The position numbers and the translations under genes were made by a program. Below, piece after piece: positions 24,754 to 33,610 of a DNA stretch of 57,571 nt (within the stretch, counting starts at the first letter, position 1; every line of letters starts with the position of its first letter). The DNA is taken from NCBI RefSeq assembly GCF_011947265.1, contig NZ_JAATHD010000005.1, positions 244,751 to 302,321 on the forward strand. The letters run 5' to 3'. The notes beneath the pieces are model-generated. The model made no database searches, was not told the origin of the DNA, and saw only the letters and a list, made by a program, of their open reading frames with translations. The stretch is from Paenibacillus sp. HB172176 (GTDB lineage: Bacteria; Bacillota; Bacilli; Paenibacillales; Paenibacillaceae).

Positions 24754-25142
24754 AGCTGTTATATGTTGAAGGAACGAAGAGCACGCCGGAAGTGAGATTT
24801 GATCCGCAAGCCGGAACGCTTGCCATTACCGGACAATCCTATCCCGAGAACGCGTTCCAATTCTACGAGCCGGTCATGAATTGGATGGACGAATATCTGG
24901 ATCAGATGAAGCGGGATACGGTCGTTTCGATCGAGCTGCAGCTTCCCTATATAAATACGAGCAGCACCAAGTGTTTCATGATTTTGTTGGAAAAGCTGGA
25001 GAACGCCTATGCTGCCGGGAAGGCTGTGGAGGTTCGCTGGTATTGCGACGCAGAGAATGAAGCGGAGCAAGAATGCGCGGAAGAATTCAAGGAAGATTTG
25101 CAATTGCCGTTTTCCATTTTGCCCAGAGGTACGGTAGCGTGA
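24750..25142 (+). CDS. siaC: SiaC-family regulatory phosphoprotein (DUF1987)
   Basis: 130 residues. It shows the family features: EGTKSTPEVRFD at the start, the GQSYPENAFQFYEPVMNW segment, and LPYINTSSTKCFMILLEKL. The Thr/Ser cluster at 70-73 in the last segment sits where Pseudomonas SiaC is phosphorylated on Thr, so Thr70 or a neighbour is the likely switch residue (inference). In that species the unphosphorylated form binds and activates the diguanylate cyclase SiaD. It overlaps siaB upstream (ATGA) and siaA downstream (GTGA). Confidence 0.88.
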   Translation: MKLLYVEGTKSTPEVRFDPQAGTLAITGQSYPENAFQFYEPVMNWMDEYLDQMKRDTVVSIELQLPYINTSSTKCFMILLEKLENAYAAGKAVEVRWYCDAENEAEQECAEEFKEDLQLPFSILPRGTVA

Positions 25143-27019
25143 GCAAAGATGCGATAGAGCTGCCTGAATCGGGCGTCATTTTTGAAGTGAAGATGGACAG
25201 CGGGATTCGGAGGGTGATGCTTCTCGCGAGCACGCTAATCGCAGTGTCGATCATATTGCTCGGCTCGTGGGTGTACGGAATTACGGAGCGCGCAGCTCTC
25301 CATAAACTGAAAACGAGAGATTTGCAGACGCTTGCGAGTTCAATATCCGCGCAGGTGGATGGAAGAATCGATCGCGCCGTAGAAACTTCCCTGGCCTTGT
25401 CCCATGATCCAGCCGTTCTGGATTGGCTGGCGGGAAGAGAGCAGAATCAGGAATTGGCCCGCATGGTCAGCGGCAAGACCAGTTATATGCATGGGGAGCT
25501 TGGCTATGATGCAACTTTTATCGTTGGCGCCGCTACCCGCAACTATTGGGATTATGAGGGGAATCTTCTATCCGTTATCGACGAGAAGGATCCGGCGGAT
25601 ACCTGGTTCTTCGATACGCTCTCCGCCGCGAAAGAAGTGTCCATCAACTTTGACTACAACCCGGAGCTTGGAGGCACTTATGCATTCGTGAATGTGCTTG
25701 CCGGAAGAGAACTGTCCAAGCCGCTCGGCATAGTCGGCGTGGGCATGAAGCTGGACGAGCTGACGGAGGAATTCGCTTCCTATAAGGACGGACGCGGTAT
25801 TAATCTCTGGCTGGTCAGCCGGAATGGCGATATTTATCTCTCCGATGATTGGGAGAATAACGGAAGGAACATCAGCGACGTGCTTCCGGAATCCGCCATT
25901 ATTCAATTGGCCGAAGCGGATGTCTCGAATGATGAGCCGTTCATTCTTGATTATGATAGGCCGCATGACGGCAAGATGGATCTCATCGCCCAGCCTTTGC
26001 GTTCAACTGATTTTCGGCTTCTAGTCGAAGTAGAGAGAAGCGAAACGACTGGATTCCTGCAGACGATTCGCTGGAATACGGTGTTCGCCGCATTCATAAC
26101 AATGCTCGCGGCGGTTGTCTTCTTCTTCTATGTTTCCCGCAGAATCGCGAATCCTTACAAGCGGGCGCTCGAATTAAATCGACGGTTGGAGGGAGTGGTC
26201 GAGCTTCGCACGAAGGAGCTGTCGGATCGGAATCGCGAAATGCTCGACAGCGTCAATTATGCGCGTTTGCTGCAGCAATCCGTTCTGCCGAAGCCGGATG
26301 AGCTGGCGAGATTGCTCGATGAACCTTTCGTCATTTGGCGGCCAAGAGATGTGGTGAGCGGCGATTTTTTCTGGATCAAGCACCTTGGCGATCGGACGCT
26401 TGTCGCGGTGGGGGATTGCACAGGCCACGGCGTTCCCGGCGCGTTTATGACGATGCTTGCTCTATCCACGCTGAATCGGATAGCAGAGAAGGATGACGGA
26501 ATGAGTCCGGCGTCCCTATTGGAAGAGCTAAACCGGTTAATAAAGGAAACCTTGCATCATGAGGATGAGGAAGGCATAACGGATGACGGTTTGTCAATCG
26601 GTCTTTGCGCGGTTGATTCGTCGGGAGCCTTGGTGTTCGCGGGAGCCTCCTGCAGACTCTATCGATTGGAGGGGGAAGAGCTGCTATCCTGGAAGGGCGA
26701 CCGCCAAGGCATCGGCTATCGGCGAACGCCAAGCGATTTCCGCTACACGGATCATGACCTGCCGGCAGGGAAAGCGAGATTCTATATGACTACAGACGGA
26801 TTTACGGATCAGAATGGCGGGGATCGCGATTATCCTTACGGGAGGAAGAGGTTCGAAGAGCTCCTCCGATCCATAGGCCATCTGGATGAAATTGCGCAGC
26901 AAGAGAAGATGACTGAATCGCTTGAAGCCTATATGCGGGGAGAACGGCAACGCGACGACATTACGGTGCTCTCCTTCCGAGCTCTCGGCAATGGCGAGAG
27001 GACGGGGGAATCCCAATGA
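25139..27019 (+). CDS. siaA: SiaA-like membrane PP2C/SpoIIE phosphatase with extracellular sensor
   Basis: 626 residues from GTG 25139, which overlaps the siaC stop; AGAGGT is about 10 nt upstream. Order: membrane helix (about 23-47); extracellular dCache-like domain (about 50-305; YWDYEGNLLSVID, GVGMKLDELTEEF, DIYLSDDW); second helix (about 311-333); coiled coil (about 345-385); PP2C/SpoIIE domain (about 395-615) with the metal-binding Asp in SGDFFWIK, AVGDCTGHGVPGAFM, TDGFTDQNGG and RDDITVLSF. Predicted to remove the phosphate that SiaB puts on SiaC in answer to an external signal. Translationally coupled on both sides. Confidence 0.88.
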   Translation: MSKDAIELPESGVIFEVKMDSGIRRVMLLASTLIAVSIILLGSWVYGITERAALHKLKTRDLQTLASSISAQVDGRIDRAVETSLALSHDPAVLDWLAGREQNQELARMVSGKTSYMHGELGYDATFIVGAATRNYWDYEGNLLSVIDEKDPADTWFFDTLSAAKEVSINFDYNPELGGTYAFVNVLAGRELSKPLGIVGVGMKLDELTEEFASYKDGRGINLWLVSRNGDIYLSDDWENNGRNISDVLPESAIIQLAEADVSNDEPFILDYDRPHDGKMDLIAQPLRSTDFRLLVEVERSETTGFLQTIRWNTVFAAFITMLAAVVFFFYVSRRIANPYKRALELNRRLEGVVELRTKELSDRNREMLDSVNYARLLQQSVLPKPDELARLLDEPFVIWRPRDVVSGDFFWIKHLGDRTLVAVGDCTGHGVPGAFMTMLALSTLNRIAEKDDGMSPASLLEELNRLIKETLHHEDEEGITDDGLSIGLCAVDSSGALVFAGASCRLYRLEGEELLSWKGDRQGIGYRRTPSDFRYTDHDLPAGKARFYMTTDGFTDQNGGDRDYPYGRKRFEELLRSIGHLDEIAQQEKMTESLEAYMRGERQRDDITVLSFRALGNGERTGESQ

Positions 27020-28689
27020 CGAAGCAGGAAGAGCAATACGCCGTCTATGAGCATGAGCTTAACGTGCTGTCCCGGAGCAGACTGGAGCTGCGGCGACCCG
27101 CTGCGTCGAGCGACAGCATACGCGCGGAATACGAGAGATTGATGGATGAATACGAGAAGCTGATGAAATGGTCCAAGAAAATAGCCGCCATCAGCGATGT
27201 GCAAGCCACGATGCTTCGTCGCAGAGAGCGTGATATTAAGAACCTGCTCGATCATGCGAACCAAGGCTTTCTGACCTTTGGACCTCGATTGAGCGTTAAT
27301 CCGCAGTTCAGCAAGGAATGCGAGCGAATATTCGGAAGAAGCGTCTTCGGTCTTTCCATTGTAGATCTGCTATTTCCGTCGAAGGAAGAAGATCAGTCCG
27401 TATTCTGCGAGCTTCTCCGACAGGCGATGCGAACGGATACATCAATGGAAGAAGCGCGCTTGCTGTTAACGGAAATGCCGGAGAACGCGTTAATCGGAGA
27501 AAAGTACGTCACGCTCGAATACCGGCCGATTGTCGATGATATGTCCCAGGAACGGTTAGTGCTGCTAATTATTACGGATATATCGGAGCAAGCGGCTTCG
27601 CAGGAGCGAATACGCGATTTGAGCTACCGAGACCAGCTGACTTCGCTGAATAACCGGCAATATATGGAGCCGATTCTTGACCAGCCTCCTTCGTCGGAAT
27701 CACTTCCGGTAAGTATGATGGTCATCGATTTGAACGGCTTGAAATTGGCCAATGATATGTTCGGTCATCGCGAAGGAGACAGACTGCTTGCAAGAGGCGC
27801 CGAGCTGCTGCGAGCCGTGTTTGGAGACGACCAGGCGGCGACGCTGGCGCGTTGGGGCGGAGACGAATTCGTCGTCTTGCTGCCCCGGACAGACTTGGAG
27901 GACTGCAACCTGGCAGTAACCCGGCTCAAGTCGGAATGCGAGCGGTCGGCTATCGATCCGGTGAAGGTGTCTATGGCGATCGGCGCCGCGACGCTCACCC
28001 ATGGCGATGAACCGTTAATGTCGGCTTTCGCAGCTGCCGAGAAGCAGATGTACAAGAATAAGCTGCTGGATAACAGGAAGGTTCGCGTCGATATGATGAA
28101 CAATGTCACGACGGCGCTGATTGCCCGCGGCGTCGAGGCGAGCGGCCACCAACAGCGTTTGCATGATCAGACGAGCCGTTTCGCGTCCCGAATCGGTCTA
28201 AGGAAGGATTCGCCCGACATGCAGCTGCTGGAATCGCTCATTCGCATGCATGATATTGGCTATTTGGCCCTGCCGTCCGACTTGCTGCTGAAGTCAGAAT
28301 CCTTAACCGAGGAGGAGTGGGAGCTCGTCAAGAGCCATAGTGAGATCGGCTACCGAATGGCGTCCTCCATTGGCGAATGGGCGCTTGCTGAAGCGATTCG
28401 AGGCATGCATGAGAGCTGGGACGGCAGCGGATATCCCTACGGGCTGTCAGCGGAGCAAATTCCTTATGCTTCCCGATTGCTGGCTATAATAGATGCGTAC
28501 GATGTGATGACGCATGATCAGTCCTACAAGCGCGCGGTATCGCCCGAGATAGCGCTCGGCGAGATTGAAGCGCAGGCCGGACGGCAATTCGATCCGGAGC
28601 TTGCTGAGGCATGGATGGCGTTTGTTCGGGAGACGGATGAAAGCATAATGAACGATTACGGTCATGCCGTGACGAAGCGAGCCGATTAG
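27016..28689 (+). CDS. Bifunctional GGDEF plus HD-GYP c-di-GMP protein (SiaD counterpart)
   Basis: 557 residues, soluble, overlapping siaA by ATGA. Order: N-terminal coiled coil (about 30-80); PAS-like region (about 80-195); GGDEF domain (about 200-360) with SYRDQLTSLNNR, DLNGLKLANDMFGH and intact active-site RWGGDEFVVLLPR (about 278); HD-GYP domain (about 375-550) with HDQTSRFASRIGL, HDIGYLALP (about 411), HESWDGSGYP (about 464) and DAYDVMTHDQSYK. Pseudomonas SiaD has a cyclase only, so this form could both make and break c-di-GMP. One oddity: the usual HHE of the GYP motif is MHE here, which removes one metal ligand. Confidence 0.9.
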   Translation: MTKQEEQYAVYEHELNVLSRSRLELRRPAASSDSIRAEYERLMDEYEKLMKWSKKIAAISDVQATMLRRRERDIKNLLDHANQGFLTFGPRLSVNPQFSKECERIFGRSVFGLSIVDLLFPSKEEDQSVFCELLRQAMRTDTSMEEARLLLTEMPENALIGEKYVTLEYRPIVDDMSQERLVLLIITDISEQAASQERIRDLSYRDQLTSLNNRQYMEPILDQPPSSESLPVSMMVIDLNGLKLANDMFGHREGDRLLARGAELLRAVFGDDQAATLARWGGDEFVVLLPRTDLEDCNLAVTRLKSECERSAIDPVKVSMAIGAATLTHGDEPLMSAFAAAEKQMYKNKLLDNRKVRVDMMNNVTTALIARGVEASGHQQRLHDQTSRFASRIGLRKDSPDMQLLESLIRMHDIGYLALPSDLLLKSESLTEEEWELVKSHSEIGYRMASSIGEWALAEAIRGMHESWDGSGYPYGLSAEQIPYASRLLAIIDAYDVMTHDQSYKRAVSPEIALGEIEAQAGRQFDPELAEAWMAFVRETDESIMNDYGHAVTKRAD

Positions 28690-28725
28690 AAAGCGAAAGA
28701 AAGAAATTTGAAGGGAAGGATAGAC

Positions 28726-29433
28726 ATGAATCTGGAGATGGTAATGGCCGAACTGGAATCGCTGGGCAAGGAGCGAACCAAGAAAATCTATATGTCGGGC
28801 GGCGCTCGCGAGCCTCTGTTCGGCGTGGCAACGGGCGCAATGAAGCCTATCTTCAAAAAAACGAAGATCAATCAAGAGCTGGCCGAGCAACTGTATGCAA
28901 CCGGAAATTATGACGCCATGTACTTCGCAGGCATTATTGCGGATCCGAAGGCGATGACGGCGGCGGATTTCGAACGCTGGATTGACGGAGCTTATTTCTA
29001 TATGCTGTCAGACTACGTAGTTGCCGTCACTCTCGCAGAAGCGGATATCGCGCAAGAGGTGGCGGACAAATGGATCCAAAGCGGCGATGAGCTGCGAATG
29101 TCGGCGGGCTGGAGCTGCTACTGCTGGCTTCTGGGGAATCGCCCGGACGCTGAATTCTCCGCGCCCAAGCTTGCCCGGATGCTGGAAACCGCGAAGCATA
29201 CGATTCACGATGCTCCCGAAAGAACGAAATACGCAATGAATCAGTTCATCTACACCGTTGCAGTGTCCTATGTTCCCTTGCATGAACTAGCGGTTGAGAC
29301 CGCTCATGCGGCAGGTCCGGTGGAGGTGAAGAAGGGCGAGAAGAAACAAACCTTTCTCCGCGCCTCGGAAACCATTCAGAAGGCAGTGGAAAAGGGCCAG
29401 ATCGGCTTTAAACGCAAGCATGTGAGATGTTAA
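28726..29433 (+). CDS. DNA alkylation repair protein (AlkD/AlkC-like HEAT repeat)
   Basis: About 235 residues from ATG 28726 (GAAGGGAAGGA upstream). Entirely helical, with the tandem-helix pattern of HEAT-like DNA alkylation repair enzymes: FGVATGAMKPIFKKTKIN, NYDAMYFAGIIADPKAM, ERWIDGAYFYMLSDYVV, MSAGWSCYCWLLGNRPD. AlkD-type enzymes excise N3- and N7-alkyl purines. This one fits the common Firmicute branch; activity is inferred from the fold. It lies 36 nt after the sia operon without a visible terminator, so it may be read from the same transcript. Confidence 0.75.
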   Translation: MNLEMVMAELESLGKERTKKIYMSGGAREPLFGVATGAMKPIFKKTKINQELAEQLYATGNYDAMYFAGIIADPKAMTAADFERWIDGAYFYMLSDYVVAVTLAEADIAQEVADKWIQSGDELRMSAGWSCYCWLLGNRPDAEFSAPKLARMLETAKHTIHDAPERTKYAMNQFIYTVAVSYVPLHELAVETAHAAGPVEVKKGEKKQTFLRASETIQKAVEKGQIGFKRKHVRC

Positions 29434-29483
29434 AGCTAATGAAGGTAATTCTTCTGATTCAATGACCAAGCTCAGCCCTAATT

Positions 29484-29511
29484 TTCGCAGCTCCTGCGAA
29501 TCTTATATAAT
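29484..29511 (+). promoter_or_regulatory. TATAAT -10 with inverted repeat at the -35 position
   Basis: TATAAT at 29506-29511. The -35 zone is occupied by the perfect inverted repeat TTCGCAG-ctc-CTGCGAA (29484-29500), without a usual -35 hexamer, which suggests a regulated promoter for the gene at 29552. The repeat could instead be a terminator of the previous gene, but T-rich sequence is lacking. Confidence 0.45.
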
Positions 29512-29551
29512 AGAGTTGCAGCTTAGTCTAATCAGAAGGGAATGAGGGATC

Positions 29552-30055
29552 ATGGATCAACTTATCATATCTGAAGAGGATATGGTGCTGGAAACGGAAG
29601 AGTTCTCGAAGGTGTATCCGATTTTAATGAATGAAATTGACCATATTGAACGTGTTAGAGGCAAGCTGAACGACTTTCAACTGATGCTGGCAATATCGAG
29701 GGCCAAGGATTCCATGGCCATTCTAAGCTGGGACCGACGCCAGACTGTGAATGCGATTCTGGAGAAATACGCGCAATTGTACCGCGAGTCAGGCAGAGAA
29801 GCGGCGGATGCCTGGGTAGACGAAACCTTCGGCTTTATCTTGAGATTAAGCGAGGATGAAGAGGCCGAGGCTGATTCGCTCGTTCCCCGCAATGCGGAGA
29901 TGGCTGCCAAGGAACTGGAGGATGCCCGCGAATCGGAGGCGTCCAGCCGCATCGCGCGAAGAAAGCAGGAAATTTCCGGTCTCATCACCGTCAAAGAAAC
30001 CGAGCTTCTGCAGCTGTATAGGGAATTTTACAAGCTTTCCAAGTATACGACATGA
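29552..30055 (+). CDS. Charged helical protein of unknown function
   Basis: 167 residues, no signal peptide and no membrane segment. Very acidic in the middle (RLSEDEEAEADSLVPRN) and helical throughout; residues about 120-160 look like a coiled coil (AKELEDARESEASSRIARRK). I do not recognise a family. Ribosome site GAAGGGAATGAGGGA before the ATG. It has its own promoter and a terminator follows, so it is probably monocistronic. Confidence 0.7.
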   Translation: MDQLIISEEDMVLETEEFSKVYPILMNEIDHIERVRGKLNDFQLMLAISRAKDSMAILSWDRRQTVNAILEKYAQLYRESGREAADAWVDETFGFILRLSEDEEAEADSLVPRNAEMAAKELEDARESEASSRIARRKQEISGLITVKETELLQLYREFYKLSKYTT

Positions 30056-30113
30056 TATAATGCGGGTCAGGTATCGCCGCGGACATTAAAATGCATTGGT
30101 AATCCATCTCAAG

Positions 30114-30135
30114 CCTGCCCATTGGGCGGGTTTTT
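30114..30135 (+). terminator. Rho-independent terminator
   Basis: CCTGCCC-att-GGGCGGG (one T-G pair) followed by T5, 58 nt after the stop at 30055. Confidence 0.85.
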
Positions 30136-30216
30136 CGTTTTTCAATCAAAATATATTGCAAAACGATAAATGTTATGATATCGTCTTAATGAAAATATTG
30201 AGGTGAGGTGCATGTT

Positions 30217-30714
30217 ATGGAAAGCGGACGAGAATCGCGGGGCAGCACATTCTTTCTGAAGGCCGTTGTCTATTTGATTGGTTTGGCGGTGCTTGCCTTA
30301 TGCGTTTTTGCGGTGCCGGGAATCGCGAACTATATGAAGGAATTGTATCCGGAGCACGGTTATTTGAAATATCTCGTATTTATTGACTTTTACGCGACGG
30401 CGGTGCCATTCTACCTCGCACTCTATCAAGCGCTGAGGCTGCTTGGCTGCATCGACAAGAGCTTAGCCTTCTCGGAGCTGTCGGTCAGCGCGCTGAAGAA
30501 GATTAAGTGGTGCGCGATTGCGGTAAGCGCTTTGTACGTGCTCGGCTTGCCGCTTTTCTATCTTATGGGGGAGAAGGACGACGCTCCGGGCGTTATCGTC
30601 ATTGGGTTGGTTATTATATTCGCATCCATGGTCATTGCGGTGTTCGCTGCCGTGCTGCAGAAGCTGCTCAGGAATGCCATCGATATAAAATCAGAAAACG
30701 ACTTGACGGTCTGA
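30217..30714 (+). CDS. DUF2975 four-helix membrane protein
   Basis: 165 residues. Four hydrophobic segments (about 14-35, 47-70, 98-120, 126-148) and the length fit DUF2975 proteins such as B. subtilis YoaS. Function unknown. Start ATG 30217 has GAGGTGAGGT about 7 nt upstream; a GTG at 30208 lies inside that site. It is followed 10 nt later by a small HTH gene, the usual arrangement of this family. Confidence 0.82.
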   Translation: MESGRESRGSTFFLKAVVYLIGLAVLALCVFAVPGIANYMKELYPEHGYLKYLVFIDFYATAVPFYLALYQALRLLGCIDKSLAFSELSVSALKKIKWCAIAVSALYVLGLPLFYLMGEKDDAPGVIVIGLVIIFASMVIAVFAAVLQKLLRNAIDIKSENDLTV

Positions 30715-30724
30715 GGTGAATAAC

Positions 30725-30940
30725 ATGGCAATTATCATTAATATAGACGTAATGCTGGCGAAACGGAAAATGAGCGTAACCCAGCTTTCGGAGCAGGTTG
30801 GCATTACGATGGCCAACCTCTCTATCTTGAAGAACGGGAAAGCGAAGGCGATTCGCTTGTCTACGCTGGAAGCGATTTGCAAGGCGCTGGATTGTCAGCC
30901 TGGCGATGTGCTGGAGTATAGGGCAGAGGAAGAGGTCTAG
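30725..30940 (+). CDS. Small Cro/XRE-type HTH regulator (YozG-like)
   Basis: 71 residues. Helix-turn-helix pattern: INIDVMLAKRKMSVTQLSEQ, GITMANLSILKNGKAKAI, RLSTLEAICKALDCQPGDVL, a compact one-domain Cro/CI-type repressor. The N-terminus reads MAIIINIDVMLAKRK, as in the YozG family that pairs with DUF2975 membrane proteins. GAGGTGAAT before the ATG at 30725 is the ribosome site. It likely represses its own operon and may interact with the membrane partner. Confidence 0.88.
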   Translation: MAIIINIDVMLAKRKMSVTQLSEQVGITMANLSILKNGKAKAIRLSTLEAICKALDCQPGDVLEYRAEEEV

Positions 30941-30970
30941 CAGTAGCAGCCTTGAACATAGAGCATACGC

Positions 30971-30997
30971 AGGGGACGCGAGACTCTCGCGTCCTCT
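30971..30997 (+). terminator. Hairpin terminator after DUF2975/HTH pair
   Basis: AGGGGACGCGAG-act-CTCGCGTCCTCT, a 12-bp stem with one G-T pair, followed by TTC. The rest of the gap to 31140 shows no feature. Confidence 0.65.
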
Positions 30998-31140
30998 TTC
31001 GCATGCGCAGATAGATCAATTGTACAACTGTAACGGACAAATTCGGTTCTTAGACGCATGATTTCAAATGTTCAGAAAGCTGGAACTAAGGCTGCGAAAA
31101 GTCTGTTACGCGCCAGAGTAAGTCCCTTACGAAGCTCGGA

Positions 31141-32703
31141 TCAGCCTTTTCCGAAGCCAAGCTCGTTCAGGCTTCTCTCACCCGTCTCGACAAACTGCTT
31201 ATAATTCATCGATTGCTCCAGCGTCTTCAGGAAATCATCGTATTGGGACAACGGGCGCTTGTCGAAGAGGAATTTCGCAAGCTCTTCTTCGATATACCTT
31301 GTCGCGTCCGCGGAATTGTAGCCTTCCGGATTGTCGACAAAGCCGTTCAAGGTATGGATGCGCGGCTGGGCATTGGCGAATTCGATTTCTTTGACCTGAT
31401 TCGGGAATTTGGTCATAAGATAGTCCATTTCGGGTCTGCCTGTGAATTGATAGAGCCAGGAATAGCCCATTTCGCTAATCTTATCCGTCGGCACTGTCTT
31501 GCCGCCTTCGATATTATAATGAACGCCCTCCACTCCGAATTGCACCAGCATGGAGCCGCCCTCCGGATCAGAGATGTAGTTCAGCAGATCGAATACGCGC
31601 TGCAGCTTCTCCGGATCCTTCTCGAGTGATTTCGGAATTGCGTATCGTCCCGGCGAGTTGCCGATATCCCAGGAGCCGTCGAATTGTCCGCCAGGTCCGG
31701 TCAGTGCTTCCATCTGCACCCATTCCGCATTCGGATTTACCGTCTTGATTTGCTCCACGAACTGTTCCTTCGTCAGGTTCGGCCAATCGATATAGATAAT
31801 GCCGGCTTGGCCTTTGATCGCTTTCTCTTGATGCTGCAGGCCCGTGTTGACCAGAATTTCCGGATCGACGGAGCCGGTCTTGATCATCGACTGAATGAAG
31901 GACAGAGCGTCGCGGAACGCCGGATCGTAGAGCGAATTGACGATTTTGCCGTCCTTCTCGTAAAATTCTCCAGGCTGGGCAACGCCATATGAGCCGAAGA
32001 CAGGAGCGAATGCGCCAAGCTTGCCGCCGGTCAGTCCGATCGTATCCTTCTTGCCGTTGCCGTCCGGATCGTCATTCGTGAACGCCTCGGCCACCTTAGC
32101 AAGCTCTTCCGGCGTAGTCGGCACCTCCAGGCCAAGCTTGTCGAGCCAATCCTTGCGAATCCAATACGTATTATATGGAATTTGCGGTGATTTCGAGAGC
32201 GCGTACAGCTTACCGTCCACCATGCCCTTCTTCAGGCTGTCTTCGCCGGTGAAGCTCTCCACCTGCTTCAATTGATCAAGATAAGGCGTCAAATCCAGCA
32301 GCAAGCCTTGTTGCGCGAATTGCACGAGCTGCTGGCGGCTGACCGAGAATAGATCGGGGAAGTTGCCGGAAGCCATGCGCACGTTCAACTGGTTCGTATA
32401 ATCATCGCCGGAAGGATAGACGGTAAGGCCGATGTCGGCGTTCAGCGCTTTATCCAGCTCCTGCTTGATCACGTCTTTGTCCGGCGTAGGCAGATTATTG
32501 CCCGTCTCGATAATTTCAAGCTTTACCTTCTTCTTGCTTGGAGCGTCCGTGCTTGAGGCATTGGTTTGCGCAGGAGCGTTCGTGCTGTTGTTCTTGCCGT
32601 TTCCGTTGTCGCCGTTATTGCCGTTGCCGCTCGAGCAGCCTGCAAGCAGACTTGCCGTGAGCAGGACCGCCATCAAGCTCATACGCTTTTTTTTGTTAAA
32701 CAT
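31141..32703 (-). CDS. Extracellular sugar-binding lipoprotein (LplA type)
   Basis: 520 residues. Lipobox LLAGCSS with Cys near 23, then an Asn/Gly-rich linker, then a family-1 solute-binding fold with PYNTYWIRKDWLDKLGLEVP, DDPDGNGKKDTIGLTGG and GRYAIPKS. This pattern (WLDKLGL...P.T..E......F...DPDGNGK.DT.G) is typical of LplA-type oligosaccharide receptors of Paenibacillus, often for uronic acid-containing sugars. It is last in a three-gene operon after the two permeases, 46 nt behind the second. No ATPase is present; such importers usually share a housekeeping MsmX-like ATPase. Confidence 0.9.
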   Translation of the reverse strand: MFNKKKRMSLMAVLLTASLLAGCSSGNGNNGDNGNGKNNSTNAPAQTNASSTDAPSKKKVKLEIIETGNNLPTPDKDVIKQELDKALNADIGLTVYPSGDDYTNQLNVRMASGNFPDLFSVSRQQLVQFAQQGLLLDLTPYLDQLKQVESFTGEDSLKKGMVDGKLYALSKSPQIPYNTYWIRKDWLDKLGLEVPTTPEELAKVAEAFTNDDPDGNGKKDTIGLTGGKLGAFAPVFGSYGVAQPGEFYEKDGKIVNSLYDPAFRDALSFIQSMIKTGSVDPEILVNTGLQHQEKAIKGQAGIIYIDWPNLTKEQFVEQIKTVNPNAEWVQMEALTGPGGQFDGSWDIGNSPGRYAIPKSLEKDPEKLQRVFDLLNYISDPEGGSMLVQFGVEGVHYNIEGGKTVPTDKISEMGYSWLYQFTGRPEMDYLMTKFPNQVKEIEFANAQPRIHTLNGFVDNPEGYNSADATRYIEEELAKFLFDKRPLSQYDDFLKTLEQSMNYKQFVETGERSLNELGFGKG

Positions 32704-32749
32704 GGATTCATCCCCTTTTTGAATTTCGAATATATGGAGCTACTGACAA

Positions 32750-33610
32750 CTAACCCTTAATGGATCCAAGAAGCATGCCTTTCGTGAAATGCTTCTGAAT
32801 AAACGGATAGACGATAATGACCGGCAGACAAGCGAGGATAACCGATGCCATCTGCATCGTCTGCGTCGGCGTAATGTTCTCCGCATTCTCGAGCGGCTGC
32901 TGGCTTTGCATTAATATTTCCCGAACGATGACCTGCAGCGGGAACAGCGTGCGATCCGTCACATAGAAGATCGCTTGAAAAAATTCGTTCCAATGCCCGA
33001 CGAGATAAAATAATCCGACAGTGAGCAGAACCGGCATGGACAATGGCACAACGATTTGAAGCAAAATGCGAAACTCCTTCGCTCCGTCCATTCTCGCCGA
33101 CTCAAACAATTCCTCCGGCATGCCTTCGAAGAAGCTTTTCATGATGAGCAGATTAAAGCTCCAGATTGCGTTCGGCAGGATCATCGCCCAGAGCGAATCG
33201 AGCAGTCCGACCGACTTGACGATCAGGTAGGTCGGAATGAGGCCGCCGCTGAACAGCAAGGTGAATACGACCATGAACAGGAAGAAGGATCTTCCGGGCA
33301 GCTGCTTCCGGCTTAGCGGGTAGGCCATCAACGCCGTCAGGGCGAGATTGACCGCGGTTCCGACGACAGTAATGAATACGGTTACACGGAACGCCTGAGG
33401 AATGTTCGATTCCGTCAGCAGCTTATGATAGGCTGTGAACGTTATCTCTCTCGGAATAAGGATGAAGCCTCCGTTGCGCAGCACCTCTCCAAACGGGGTT
33501 AGTGAGACGGACAGCACGTAGAGCAAAGGGAATACCGCGATCGCTCCGCAGAGAACAAGGATGACCACGATTAGGCCGTCGAATACTTTGTCCGTTTTGC
33601 TCGTTACCAT
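32750..33610 (-). CDS. Sugar ABC transporter permease (LplC/YtcP type)
   Basis: 286 residues from ATG 33610, which overlaps the upstream permease by 7 nt and follows GGGGGAAGG. Six membrane helices. The EAA loop is visible as PEELFESARMDGAKEFRILLQIVVPLSMP, given here as a span near residue 190, and the C-terminus ends in FTKGMLLGSIKG, the signature of LplC-type permeases. It is partner of the LplB-type permease and the lipoprotein in the same operon. Confidence 0.9.
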   Translation of the reverse strand: MVTSKTDKVFDGLIVVILVLCGAIAVFPLLYVLSVSLTPFGEVLRNGGFILIPREITFTAYHKLLTESNIPQAFRVTVFITVVGTAVNLALTALMAYPLSRKQLPGRSFFLFMVVFTLLFSGGLIPTYLIVKSVGLLDSLWAMILPNAIWSFNLLIMKSFFEGMPEELFESARMDGAKEFRILLQIVVPLSMPVLLTVGLFYLVGHWNEFFQAIFYVTDRTLFPLQVIVREILMQSQQPLENAENITPTQTMQMASVILACLPVIIVYPFIQKHFTKGMLLGSIKG

